Assembly: GCA_023313575.1 (NCBI GenBank)
Contig: JAJTTP010000038.1
Span: 28,941 to 92,940, forward strand
Origin: Eutypella sp. D-1
Taxonomy: Eukaryota; Ascomycota; Sordariomycetes; Xylariales; Diatrypaceae
Reading direction: 5' to 3'
DNA length: 64,000 bases
The notes beneath the pieces were generated by a model. It was not told the DNA's origin, did no database searches, and was given only the letters and a program-made list of their open reading frames with translations. The translations under genes were made by a program, and so were the position numbers. Below, piece after piece: positions 12,040-22,189 of this stretch (position 1 is its first letter; each line of letters begins with the position of its first letter).

Positions 12040-12762
12040 ATGGATCATCCCAACTTGGGCGGCGCAGGTGGCAATGTAGTGCAGCACAGAGCTTGGTGGT
12101 GGCCTCCGCAGCGGGTTTGCAGGTTCCTGGAAATTGGATATCCCCCTAATCCTCGCCTCGTACTTTTCGTGTGCATTAGTGTCCTGGTCGCTGTCTTGAG
12201 TGTCATCTGGGCTCCTGCCGTCTCCGTCCCTCTCGGATCCACCAAAGACCAATCATCTCCTCAGCCACCTACCATATCCAATGATGTCAGTGAGGTTGCT
12301 CCCGCCAACCACCATGTCACCGAGGATCATGATACTAGCTGCGAGGTCGACACGCTCTCCACTACATGCGCGAGTATCACTCCGGTGAGCCAAACAACCG
12401 TCCATACCACCCCCATGGCTTCCGGTTCTGGCAATGTACTTTGCATGGTTTACGACCAACTTCGGCGGCTATCAAAATCCGAAGACGACTTGTTCCTGTT
12501 CAGGGGAGGTCTATTCGGATACCTCGGTCTCCGATACTCCCGTGACGGCGATGATTTGCCTGCGTTGCACGACATAGATAATGCTTCAAAGCAGAAAATG
12601 TCGACAGACGATGACCTTCGACTTCTCCATGTGATAATTGACCAGTACTTCCACGACAAACATGCACGACCAAAAGTCTACTTTAAGACATTCTTGGATG
12701 GCGTGGAGGAGGGTGAGGAGGAAAAGGGTCGGTTTAGGGAGATCTGCGGTAACGAGCAATAA
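12040..12762 (+). CDS. Hypothetical single-pass membrane protein, 240 aa
   Basis: Uninterrupted reading frame from an ATG in context acgATGg to TAA. No family was recognised. Residues about 39-61 form one hydrophobic segment (LVLFVCISVLVAVLSVIWAP), preceded by a basic, Trp/Pro-rich N-terminus. A Ser/Thr-rich stretch (about 65-130) follows, then a more ordered C-terminal part with charged helices and a Glu-rich tail (GVEEGEEEKG). The layout suggests a type II or signal-anchor protein with an exposed linker. It is followed 790 bp downstream on the same strand by a secreted 683-aa protein; pairing of the two is only a possibility. Confidence 0.65.
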   Translation: MDHPNLGGAGGNVVQHRAWWWPPQRVCRFLEIGYPPNPRLVLFVCISVLVAVLSVIWAPAVSVPLGSTKDQSSPQPPTISNDVSEVAPANHHVTEDHDTSCEVDTLSTTCASITPVSQTTVHTTPMASGSGNVLCMVYDQLRRLSKSEDDLFLFRGGLFGYLGLRYSRDGDDLPALHDIDNASKQKMSTDDDLRLLHVIIDQYFHDKHARPKVYFKTFLDGVEEGEEEKGRFREICGNEQ

Positions 12763-13553
12763 GGTGGTCATCTGAGAGCCCGAGCTAATTAGTCGGTGGC
12801 CATTATGCATCTATACCTATAGGCTAAGGTAATACCTTGGCAGCTGGAACACTGTCAGATAGTTGCAGTATCACAGTATTAGGGTGTACCCATGATAGAA
12901 ATCTGATAGCGACATGCGGGCATTCATCTCGGCCCTCCGGGGGAGGAGGGAGGCGGGTGGGCGAGGGTGGACCTAAAACTGGGATAGACAAAGAACGAGA
13001 GGGACGAAAGGGATAATCGTGGAGGAGAAGGCAGGTTAGCTCATACAAGGTTTGATCTAGATTTAAAAGTAATTTGCTTCCTATCACTACTTATACACTA
13101 CTTAGAATGGCAGCATGCCGTTAATTCTTTCACATTGTTGCATCTAATTGCATATGGGCGCGGTCAATAGACGTGATACAATAATTGTCACGGCTTTGTT
13201 GCTTCGAGCTAGCCGTTCCCAAATTCGGCTTCAAGTAATTAGCCCTAGCGTATGCCACATGCAAAGATAGGAATACAAAGCCGAACCGCGTTCGGACGGT
13301 TTCAAAGCAGTAAACCAATTAGGCCGCATCCGAATATACTTCTCTTGAATGGAGAATGAACTGTCTCCTCATTTATAAAGGAGTTATTCCAGTTGGTGGC
13401 AAAACCCACTTGGCTGAGTATACAAGTAGAAACCCTTCAAAAAGGAGATGAAGCCCTGCGCCTCACCCATCACCAGCACTACGACATCTCACAGCGCAAA
13501 CATACCCACACGATATATATCTCCCTACCTCCCGCAAGAAGAGAAGCGACACC
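12763..13553. other. Intergenic region before the secreted-protein gene
   Basis: About 790 bp without a supported gene. A stretch at 12939-12966 is rich in G runs. The leader just upstream of 13554 has a CATACCCACACG block and a clean ACCATG start context. Promoter likely within the last 250 bp. Confidence 0.5.
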
Positions 13554-15605
13554 ATGCGGCAGTTTTCATATATATTTACCTATGTCTCCATTTACTTACA
13601 AGTGGTACATGCGACACCACCTGAATTGAGCCCCTTCAGTCGCCCCGGCCGCAATGCCGAATGGGAAACCAGGGATCGTTTAACAACACTCACCTCATTC
13701 GACCCTACAGTCTACGCGCCCGTACCAGGTCTCTTGGAACTATATCAGATGTTTGCACACTACGACGAGTTGATAAGATGTCAAGCAGTAACCAAACTGG
13801 GTTTTCACTACCGACGAACCCCTGGGATGTCTACTTCGGTGCCCTACATACTGGAAGATATTCTTAAAGATTCCAAACGTCCCTGGGTTCGAGAACTGAA
13901 TGCACAGTTTCTTCCAGACCTTGTTGCAGCCATCCGCGATGACCTAAAACTGCTTGCAGAGAAGGAAATCCCTGATGCGCTTAGGTATATTTCCGCAAGT
14001 CCTGACCAACATTTCCGTCTCCTAGTTGACCCTTTTGAGGGGGCTTTTAATGTTTCCATACAAGACGTCCTTGATCAACTCGCGCTTATAACGCCGATCA
14101 GCAGACCAAAATCGTGGTCACTGTTAAAGGGGATCCGAGATACACTATTCGAATCCTCTGGCCGAGTCTACTCGAAGCTCTACTCGTCCATGAGAATGCA
14201 AACTCAACGTCTGGAAAAAAAAAAAGGAAATAATACAGCCGCTGGTTGGAGGTATAACTACACGGGATTTGAGCCACGGCAGAGTATCAGTCGACCAGAC
14301 GACGAAATAGAGCACATGGATACGATAACCAACCTACTCTTGGAACTTCTATTCGCACATAACATTACGCCTCCGGATGTTCCCGACCAACCAGTTGAGA
14401 TAGATTGGTATACACTTTATGCTACGTCTCCCTGGTTCGATGAGGAGCCACCAAAGCCTAATGAGACTCATCTTGATGGAGGGAGACTTCGAGATACACT
14501 TCTTCACGATCTGATTATCCCGTTACGTAATGCAAGGAATACATGGCAGATATCGAGAGACCAGCTGGTATTTCTGTGCAAAATTGTTCATCTCCTAGGG
14601 CTCGACGAGAAGCTCCTATTAATGCACGAGAATACGTGGTTCGTCTACGTGTCCAGGGGAGCAGTTACTTTACTCGGTAGAGTCATTGAGATTATAGAGG
14701 CTTTATTCGCTACAGCCGTGGAGATTGTAAGGCAGATTATGAAGACTCTATTCGTTCCATTCTTGGAGATCATAGAGGTCTTACTCGACTTTCCAGTCTT
14801 GAGGGTTATAGAGCTCTGTTCCGACTTTTTCCTGGTACCTATAGAGGTCTTCTTTGATCTAGTCAAGAAGTCTATATTTCACCATGGAAGCCGCAACAGC
14901 CAGAGTCAATCCGCCCCCATTGGCTTCGCCCTCGAAGCCAAATTGGAGCGTACTATCAACCGCCTAGATAAGATGGTTATAGGACTGGAGACGTACGAGA
15001 AATACGCCACTCAGATGCTAGACCAATTGTACACGGGCGAGAAATATCGCCAAAAGCTCGGAATGCAGCTAAGAGATCTCCAACACAACTGGTACCGGCA
15101 CTGGCAGGTAGAGACCCTTGATTACAGGCCATTCAACTGCTCGGGTAACTGCGGATCATGGACGACATGGCAAAATCTTCATGTGCGAGCTGTGCATTAC
15201 TATTATCCCAGTATGGACCAGGTTCTACGGGCAGTTTTGAAAGGTCATGAAGCCATCGATCGTAAATTTTTGGATTCATGGAAGTTCTATTCGGACAAAC
15301 AGAGAATGGTGGATTACTGTGACCAGGTTTGGCAAACCCAGACAAACATTGACGAATCTCAGAAGGCACAGGGAAAGTATTCGACAAATCTAATCAGCTT
15401 ACAAGACGCCTTTGGGCGCGATTGGAAGATATCTGGTGAGCGCTTGGAGAAGGAAGGAAAGGAATGCGATGCATTTCATCACAATATATTAGCTGCTGAC
15501 GGAGAGGCGGGTTGGGCTGGTTATAAATATGGCTCGTGGAATAACCCTTTTGATTCGCTGAAGCGGCATGATATCCTAGTTGGCGTGAAATCCTGGGAAG
15601 AATGA
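13554..15605 (+). CDS. Hypothetical secreted protein, 683 aa, with amphipathic repeats
   Basis: Single-exon frame from ACCATG to TGA. The N-terminus (RQFSYIFTYVSIYLQVVHA, residues 2-20) looks like a signal peptide cleaved after VHA. No domain was recognised. Most of the chain is charged and helical. Residues about 365-442 are a hydrophobic stretch of roughly five imperfect 13-14-residue units built on (V/L)IE(I/V)(I/L), from GRVIEIIEALFAT to LVPIEVFFDLV. Residues 528-541 hold a small Cys pair (NCSGNCGSW), and several NxT/S sites occur (for example NNT, NYT, NET). An A9 run at 14216-14224 encodes EKKKGNN. Export is likely; membrane association through the repeat stretch is inference. Confidence 0.75.
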   Translation: MRQFSYIFTYVSIYLQVVHATPPELSPFSRPGRNAEWETRDRLTTLTSFDPTVYAPVPGLLELYQMFAHYDELIRCQAVTKLGFHYRRTPGMSTSVPYILEDILKDSKRPWVRELNAQFLPDLVAAIRDDLKLLAEKEIPDALRYISASPDQHFRLLVDPFEGAFNVSIQDVLDQLALITPISRPKSWSLLKGIRDTLFESSGRVYSKLYSSMRMQTQRLEKKKGNNTAAGWRYNYTGFEPRQSISRPDDEIEHMDTITNLLLELLFAHNITPPDVPDQPVEIDWYTLYATSPWFDEEPPKPNETHLDGGRLRDTLLHDLIIPLRNARNTWQISRDQLVFLCKIVHLLGLDEKLLLMHENTWFVYVSRGAVTLLGRVIEIIEALFATAVEIVRQIMKTLFVPFLEIIEVLLDFPVLRVIELCSDFFLVPIEVFFDLVKKSIFHHGSRNSQSQSAPIGFALEAKLERTINRLDKMVIGLETYEKYATQMLDQLYTGEKYRQKLGMQLRDLQHNWYRHWQVETLDYRPFNCSGNCGSWTTWQNLHVRAVHYYYPSMDQVLRAVLKGHEAIDRKFLDSWKFYSDKQRMVDYCDQVWQTQTNIDESQKAQGKYSTNLISLQDAFGRDWKISGERLEKEGKECDAFHHNILAADGEAGWAGYKYGSWNNPFDSLKRHDILVGVKSWEE

Positions 15606-15893
15606 GGAGCGCTTGAGTAATTATATTTCACCCCAAATTGCTAATGTATTATCTACTTACATTCGTGATTACCCGTTGAACATGATTCGTAAACCTCACA
15701 TATGTCTCACATAATAATCAATAGGTAGAAGGAAGAAACAAAAGGAGGGGGCGGGGGGGGGGAGGTGGGGGGGTGCTCGCGGTAATTAAGGCAGGACTTC
15801 ATGTGTCTGCTTGGCCTCTTTCAAGAAAGTCGAGATAGAATTAGCTAACGTAGTAAAGACATGGATCTATGAATGTAGCTTCCAGCAATCTTA

Positions 15894-18800
15894 TTAGGCC
15901 CCAAGGTGCTTAATAACCGAGGGCAATATTTCCAACTTGTCTTCTAGTTTTCGTCGTTTAATGTCGCACATCGTCACATCATCTTCGGCCCGCCGTTTAG
16001 CTTGCCGCGCGGCAGTCCGTTGTATGTCTGCGACCAAATTGAAACCGTGCCGATTGGAAGCAGCATCAGGATCCCGTGATTGCTGACGTTTCTGCTGCGC
16101 CGCATGCATCAGAAGCCATGTTGCTTCTTCATCGTGCTTGAAGGCGTCGGTGCGGACCTGCACTAACTGCTTCATCAAGCGTATCGTAGCGGCCTGCCCT
16201 TGAAGCGCGCGTTCCATCTTTTCGCGTTCCCTAGCGAGGTCGAATGCGCCTGTCGACGGTAAGGCTGAAAAGATTTCGTCGGTAGTGGGCGGGGAAGGGT
16301 ACGAGCGGCCGTTCGTCCCTTGATCAACGGCCGCATCACATCCTTGACGGCCCTCGCCCGCGTACTTGCCTTTCCCCTCGGCGAGGCTGCTATCGACGGC
16401 GTCGGTATCGAAGTGACGACCTTCCCAGAAGCAGTCGGGCTGGTGGTAAAAAGCGGCAGCGTGGAAGCACATGTATATGCCGCAATCGGTGATGTTCTTA
16501 CTGTCCTGAACGATGCGGTTTCCGGTCGGCAGCTCGAAGGAGAAGTGGAAATTGTCAACGACGACCTCTTTTTCATTGTGGATACTGTCTAACTCGCATG
16601 CCGTATGCCATGCCAGGGCCAAGAGAATGTCGTGATGTTGCTGGAGGGTGTGGGCTTGCCACGAGTCCCAGACGGCTATGAGCACCGATATTTGTTTGGT
16701 GGCCGGATTTCTTGGGTTTGCTGGGCCTTCTCGTACGGCTTCTCCGGGAGCAGCAGCAGGGTTTTCTGCTCGCCTTTGTTGCTCGTGGTCTTGCTCCTGT
16801 CTTGGTCCCTGCTCTTGCATGGTGGGCATGGTGGTGGTGCAGCTGATCGGGAAAATCCTGATGATGTAGGTAGACCAGTGGTTTTGGTGGCAGACGGGGA
16901 TCTGCATGAACTTCGTGCTGCGGTCCATGCGCTTGTTGGTGTGGGTTTGTCGCATCCTCAAGGGGGGCGGCAGAGGGCGTTTGAACGTCACGGCGTTCAT
17001 GACATCTGGGTTCGTCGCAGTGGTCGGTACTATGCCCTTCTGGCCGTCGACTTGACGGCCCTCCACGTTGGCGGTGACTTGTTTGGGGGAAGTGGAAGTC
17101 TTATATTGCTCATAGGCAGTGGTGACTCTGCCTTTAAACGCGCTGTCGCGCCAGGCCAAGTACTCCGGTCTCTCGGGATTGATGCGAAAGCATAGCCGCC
17201 GTATATAGGCGCTGATATAAGTGTCGATAACATTGTCGTTGAGGCACATTTTGTTTCGTACGAGCTCTACGTCCGTAGAGGTCAGGTTGCTGCTGAGATA
17301 GATGGCGACATCTTGACTTGATATCATATCTGATTGCATTTCTGGAGTGGTCATGGATAGCGTGGTAGAAATGGCACTGGGACGGGAACTTAGATTGTGG
17401 ATGGGCGTGGGATTGGTGGTGGTAGAATTGGGTAGAGAATTATTGGATATAACTAACGCCGGCGATGTCGCCGATGTCGATGCTGATGGCAATGCCGATG
17501 GCAATGCCGATGGCGATGGCGATGGCGATGCCGATGCCGATGCTGATGCCGATGCTGATGCTGATGGTGACATGCGTGACATGCGTGACGGCAGGGACGG
17601 CAGGGATGGCAGGGACAGTTGGGACGGTGGTGGATGTGGTGGTGGGTGTGGTGGTTTTAATGACGACTCTGCAGGAGGAGCGTGCGGAGAGGACATGGCT
17701 AGATCGGTCTCTTCTCCGAACAATTCGAGCTGGAAGAAGTCGTCGTTAGGTTCACCTACGGGAGCTGGATATTGCTGACTGATATCGTGGTCGAAGATAG
17801 GCCCGGGTCTGCCTGGGGTGGCTAGGACTGAATGATCGTCTAACTGCTGCTGGGAAAAGGGATCACCCCCGCGACCAATCTCGCCGTCGGTCTCATCCAA
17901 CCTCTGTCCCTGTTCCTGATTCTCTCCCTCTCCCTCTCCCTCTTCCTCTTGCTCTTGCTCTTGCTCTTGCTCTTGCTCTTGCTCTTGCTCTTGCTCTTGC
18001 TCTTGCTTTTTCTCTTGCTCTTGCTCTCCTGCCCCGGCCCTGGCTCTGGCCCCGGCCTCCGCGTCCAGTCTTCTTGAATTTCGTCGTCGTTGGGGCTGTG
18101 GTTGTGACAGTGACTGTGACTGTGACAGTGGCCGTGACTGTACCATCACCACCACTTCTTCGACCGGTTTTTCTTGAGAGGCTTCTCCTTCTCCTGGTGG
18201 GATAGTCTTCTTGATATCACTTGGCTTAAAAGCGAGGTGGCCTTTTTGAAATTGCTCAACCAGGCCAGTGAAGTTCCTGACATACCTCCCATATGCCCCC
18301 TGGTTGTTTTTGCGCCTCTTTAAACGCTTCGCCCTGTGTTCCACAGCTTCCTTATAGACGTCGTTCAAGACGGCGCAACCTTGCCCGGGTCGTTTCTCCT
18401 GCTTCTTCCGCTCCTCGACGGACCTTCGGATGTTAGCTAGACTCCTATCAGAACCCAACACTTGTGAGCCGAAGTACAATGCAGGTATACAGGCGTAATC
18501 TAGGTCTGCCGGGGTTCTGTGTGGCAGGTCGATCGCCTTTAGCACGGCCTTGATGCTAGCCTCGTGAGTTCTGAGGTTAGTCTCGTACCCTTTGAGGGGG
18601 GCAGATTTGGTTGTAGGGCCAGATTTGATTGTAGGGCTAATATTCCGAAAACGATGAGCGAGGATGGTTATTAGGGTGTCACGTGGCAATGACACCCTAC
18701 GACGTCGACGGTCATCACCCTCATGATGCTCCTGCTGCACCCAGATGGGGAAAAGAGGCGGACGCAGCTTTGGCTCAAGACGGGAAAAGTTGTTCTCGAA

Positions 18801-19157
18801 TGTCTTGACAAGAGCAACCCAATTTTTGCTTAGCTGTTGTTCAGCTTCGTCCCGGCCTTCGGATGCACTGTGGACCTTAGACAGGGCGTTGATGAGTTCG
18901 ATGTGAAGTTGCTTGGGATCTGACTTTTTTGGCTCTTCTGACTCTCCTTGCTCTTCTGACTTCTTTGACTCGTCTGACTCGTCTGACTCGTCTGACTCGT
19001 CTGATTCCTCTGACTCTTCTGACTCTTCTGGCTCTCCCTGCTTCTCTGGCTCTCCCTGCCTTTCTGGCTCTCTTGGATTTGGATTCTTTGATGTTCTGCG
19101 GCTCCGGCGGCCCTGCGGGCGCCTCTGATCCCCCTTATCACCTTGTACCGTTTGCAT
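15894..19157 (-). CDS. Ulp1-like (C48 family) cysteine protease with low-complexity N-terminal half, about 1087 aa
   Basis: A single long minus-strand frame. I place the start at the ATG at 19157 (the frame itself opens three codons earlier at a GTG). The N-terminal ~600 residues are strongly biased: SDES repeats near 50-65, poly-(EQ) near 377-403, PHPPP, and (SA)n near 530-545. From about residue 636 a Ulp1/SENP-type catalytic fold follows: CLNDNVIDTYI (the WLND-like entry), then CHQNHWSTYII with the catalytic His at about 758, WDSW with Asp at about 829, Gln at about 882, and TDCGIYMC with the nucleophile Cys at about 890. A charged C-terminal tail (about 965-1087) is helical. Ulp1 proteases cleave SUMO or related modifiers in the nucleus; the true substrate here is unknown, and such domains also occur in mobile elements. 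All catalytic residues are present. Confidence 0.82.
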   Translation of the reverse strand: MQTVQGDKGDQRRPQGRRSRRTSKNPNPREPERQGEPEKQGEPEESEESEESDESDESDESDESKKSEEQGESEEPKKSDPKQLHIELINALSKVHSASEGRDEAEQQLSKNWVALVKTFENNFSRLEPKLRPPLFPIWVQQEHHEGDDRRRRRVSLPRDTLITILAHRFRNISPTIKSGPTTKSAPLKGYETNLRTHEASIKAVLKAIDLPHRTPADLDYACIPALYFGSQVLGSDRSLANIRRSVEERKKQEKRPGQGCAVLNDVYKEAVEHRAKRLKRRKNNQGAYGRYVRNFTGLVEQFQKGHLAFKPSDIKKTIPPGEGEASQEKPVEEVVVMVQSRPLSQSQSLSQPQPQRRRNSRRLDAEAGARARAGAGEQEQEKKQEQEQEQEQEQEQEQEQEQEEEGEGEGENQEQGQRLDETDGEIGRGGDPFSQQQLDDHSVLATPGRPGPIFDHDISQQYPAPVGEPNDDFFQLELFGEETDLAMSSPHAPPAESSLKPPHPPPHPPPSQLSLPSLPSLPSRMSRMSPSASASASASASASPSPSPSALPSALPSASTSATSPALVISNNSLPNSTTTNPTPIHNLSSRPSAISTTLSMTTPEMQSDMISSQDVAIYLSSNLTSTDVELVRNKMCLNDNVIDTYISAYIRRLCFRINPERPEYLAWRDSAFKGRVTTAYEQYKTSTSPKQVTANVEGRQVDGQKGIVPTTATNPDVMNAVTFKRPLPPPLRMRQTHTNKRMDRSTKFMQIPVCHQNHWSTYIIRIFPISCTTTMPTMQEQGPRQEQDHEQQRRAENPAAAPGEAVREGPANPRNPATKQISVLIAVWDSWQAHTLQQHHDILLALAWHTACELDSIHNEKEVVVDNFHFSFELPTGNRIVQDSKNITDCGIYMCFHAAAFYHQPDCFWEGRHFDTDAVDSSLAEGKGKYAGEGRQGCDAAVDQGTNGRSYPSPPTTDEIFSALPSTGAFDLAREREKMERALQGQAATIRLMKQLVQVRTDAFKHDEEATWLLMHAAQQKRQQSRDPDAASNRHGFNLVADIQRTAARQAKRRAEDDVTMCDIKRRKLEDKLEILPSVIKHLGA

Positions 19158-19540
19158 GAGCCTCACCGTCTGCTCCGTTTGCTATGTACTATGTATGTTT
19201 CTCTCCAAAGCCCTTCTGGTTTTACTAGTTAGTTACAGCTCACCGAATTGAAACTATTAACTATTATCCTCTCCTAATGATTTACATGATCGGGGGGATT
19301 GGGGGGGGGGGGGGGGGATGGGGGGGGTGGTAGTGATGGTGTAGAGTTGAGAGTTAAGTTGGGAGTTGAGCAGGATTGGATCGGATCGGATCAGATGTGA
19401 GGTGGTATACGCACATCTATGATGTTAGATGTCTTAGTATGTTTGCCAGGTTAGCAGATGACTGGATGATGGGTATGGTTTGGGTTTTCCTTCATGATGG
19501 AAGATAGAAGATGAAAAATGAAAAATGAAAACGAAACCTA

Positions 19541-20640
19541 GGAAGAGGTACATACATACCTAGGTACATATCTACCTAGGTAGGTATATACATACATGCG
19601 TACATACATTGCACCTGCCGTTTTTTCTTTGGAGGTATATACCCAGGTGCCTGGGCAGGTGCAATCAATCCGGGGTACATAGATATGGTGTAATTTATTC
19701 CACCCGACGTTCCTTCTTATATACCTAGGTATATATGTATGTATATACCTGTATACATACATACCTATATAGGTAATAATAGTACCTACCTAGGTATATG
19801 TAGGTATCTACATATATACATAAATATCCAGGTACCTACCTTTATTACTTACCTACATATGTACCTAGGTATATAGGTACTTAAGCAGTATTCGATCGAT
19901 ACCTACCTAGGTAGGTATCGAGAGCTCTGGGTAAGCCTGGAGAGCTTTAGGTACACTGGGACCCTGATACTCTGGCTGGTGCGTTGATCCCTACCTGGGT
20001 ACCTAGGTAGGTATATACTAAGATGAAGATGGGGAAGTTGGAACAGATCCCCGGGAGATCCCCGGGCCATGGAAGGTTCCTACCTACCTAGGTAGGATTA
20101 CACCTACCTAAAGGTACGTATATATCATAATCTGCAATCTGCAGCCATCCAAGATTACCTCGGGAGTCTGATCTAAGATTACCTTCTATATTTAGGTACC
20201 TAGCCTATGTAGGTACTTAAATACCTCCCTAAACCCTGTAGGTACCGGCAGGCTGGTACATGAGTACCTTGGTATATAGGGCAGAATATAGGGCAGAATA
20301 TAGGGCAGAATATAGGGCAGAATATAGGGCAGTATGTAAGGCAGGATAGGATAACGACAAGATGTATTTCTCACCAATCAAATGACACCTACTTACCTAC
20401 TTACTAAGTACCTAGGCAAGTACCTAGGGTAAGTGCCTAACATATGTAGGTACGTAGGTACGTAGGCCTACGTAGGTATCATCCATCTCTTTCACTTCCT
20501 GATACAGGTATAACCGAAATCCCTTACTTTTTATCACTAACACCAGCACCAGCATTAACAAGCCTGCTTGCCTGTTTGCCTGTTTACCTGCTTGCCTGCT
20601 TATTAAATACTTACCTACCTAGGTAGGTACTGAACTATTT
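19541..20640. repeat. Cluster of TACCTAGGTA-type palindromes
   Basis: Many copies of TACCTAGGTA, CCTAGGTAGGTA and ACCTACCTAGG, alternating with TATATACAT stretches. Similar but shorter clusters lie at 640-915 and 62130-62470. Such motifs are common in intergenic DNA of several ascomycetes; no function is assigned. Confidence 0.75.
20272..20345. repeat. 12-bp tandem repeat, about five to six copies
   Basis: Unit AATATAGGGCAG, exact in the central copies and degenerate at the right end (TATGTAAGGCAG). Confidence 0.85.
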
Positions 20641-22189
20641 TCATTGCCACCTGGTTGCCACCTTATCACCTTCCCGCCGCTTTGTTATTTGGTGTCTCTC
20701 CCTTATCTCCCACACTCCAGGAGATAATAATGCTGAAAGCATTACTCAATTGATGTTATCAAAGGCGTAGAGAGATTGTACATGGTTTCCAGTTCGCTGT
20801 TCAGTACATACATGTACCTAGGTCCTTAGATGGAATTCGTACCTGCCAATCTGCCCTACCCCACTTTACCCCCCACCCACACCAATATACCCCGCCCCGG
20901 GCCACCACCCTGTCTTAAAAGATATTCCGACCTGCAGTAGCCCCTCAGACCCTGTAACTAACTCCTCCTCCTCCTCCTCTTCCGCCTTAGTTGCTCCCCC
21001 CCAACCCCCCAACCCCCTCTCGCCCCCCCTTACCCCCCCGTACCCCCTTCACCCCCTCCATCCCCTCCCGGCCAGCCCCTCTCCTGCCCGCCCCATTGCT
21101 CCCCGCCCTTACCCGTTGCGCCCCGCCCTTACCCGTTACGCCCCGCCCTTATCGGTTTTGGCCGCCCTTTAACACAAGTACCTTGATACGTTAAGAAATC
21201 AAGCCATTTGTATATAAGAGGCCAAAAGGGTGGATATGGTTACATTCATTATTATGAAATTAATTCCAGAAAAAAGATAGATGAAGTTATATTCATTTTA
21301 ATCCGCAATCGTTCCAATTATATAATATCTAGTTGCATCGGTATACCATACCCTGAGCACAGTTATATAGATATAAATAGGGACGATTTTACACTTTTTG
21401 TCATGGGGATTTCAGGACAAAAATGACATTAGTATAAGTTCTCGGCTTGTAGCCAGGTACTTCGGTACGAAGGTACTTATACACCCGGACGTTATAGGGT
21501 GCATGCACCTACCAGCAGTCCACTTTACATATCCACTTCCCTGTAAGCACGGTTACGTAGTGAAGTACCTGATCGCGTACCGCCTGACCGCCTCCCTACC
21601 CCCTGAATACCCAGGTACCTTACCTGCTGATACTCTGATGCTGTATCCATACTCTCTCTCTGGCTTTGTTTCTATGTATTGGCCGTTCTTAAACCTGGAA
21701 GACTGGAAGAATCCACTGACTGCGTAGTTGTCCCAGGTTGATCATGTTCATGTCGTTGCAACTTGCAACTTTGGTTTTCATATCTGTGGTGGTGATCTGT
21801 GATCGTCCGGAATCCATGGATGTCGACGTCGATGTTGATGTCGATGTCGATGTCAATGTCGATGTCTGCATATCATTCCAACGGCTCACACAGTAGCCGA
21901 GACCATCCTGTGACGTGTCAGGCTTTGAAACACGCAGGCCGATACAATTTCTCTGCTTAGGTAGCTTGCAAACGGTTATATTGCGGAATACGTCAGGGTG
22001 GGTGGGAAAATACATTCTTGCGGTCTAATATGCTGTCTCTCCTCTCCATGCACTCCATGCACTCTATGCTCTTCGTGCTCTTCACGCTCTTCATGCTCCT
22101 TATCCTGTAATCGCTGTGCGTCCTACCTACCCCCCTCCTTCTCCCCATAGCTCTGTGGCATTTACACTTGGGCCTTGAGCTTCGTGCCC

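Larger units (their letters stand above)
19158..22189. other. Long repeat-rich intergenic region
   Basis: No supported gene in about 3 kb. It holds G runs at 19290-19330, a dense TACCTAGG palindrome cluster (19541-20640), a 12-bp tandem repeat (20272-20345), a C-rich run (20985-21130) and a GATGTC hexamer run (21820-21865). Short frames at 21208-21727 and 21689-22015 are open but have low-complexity or unremarkable translations and no family likeness. Confidence 0.55.

Noticed and set aside
16320..17195. Open plus-strand frames opposite the Ulp1-like gene
   Set aside because: They mirror the codon pattern of the minus-strand protease and have no protein likeness of their own.
17347..17778. 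Asp/Ala and Met-rich plus-strand frames
   Set aside because: Low-complexity shadow of the (SA)n and SPS repeats encoded on the minus strand.
20272..20345. Telomere-like repeat
   Set aside because: The unit AATATAGGGCAG contains TAGGG but not TTAGGG in tandem; a plain 12-bp satellite fits better.
20991..21194. Pro-rich short frame
   Set aside because: Produced by a C-rich run; no start context or family.
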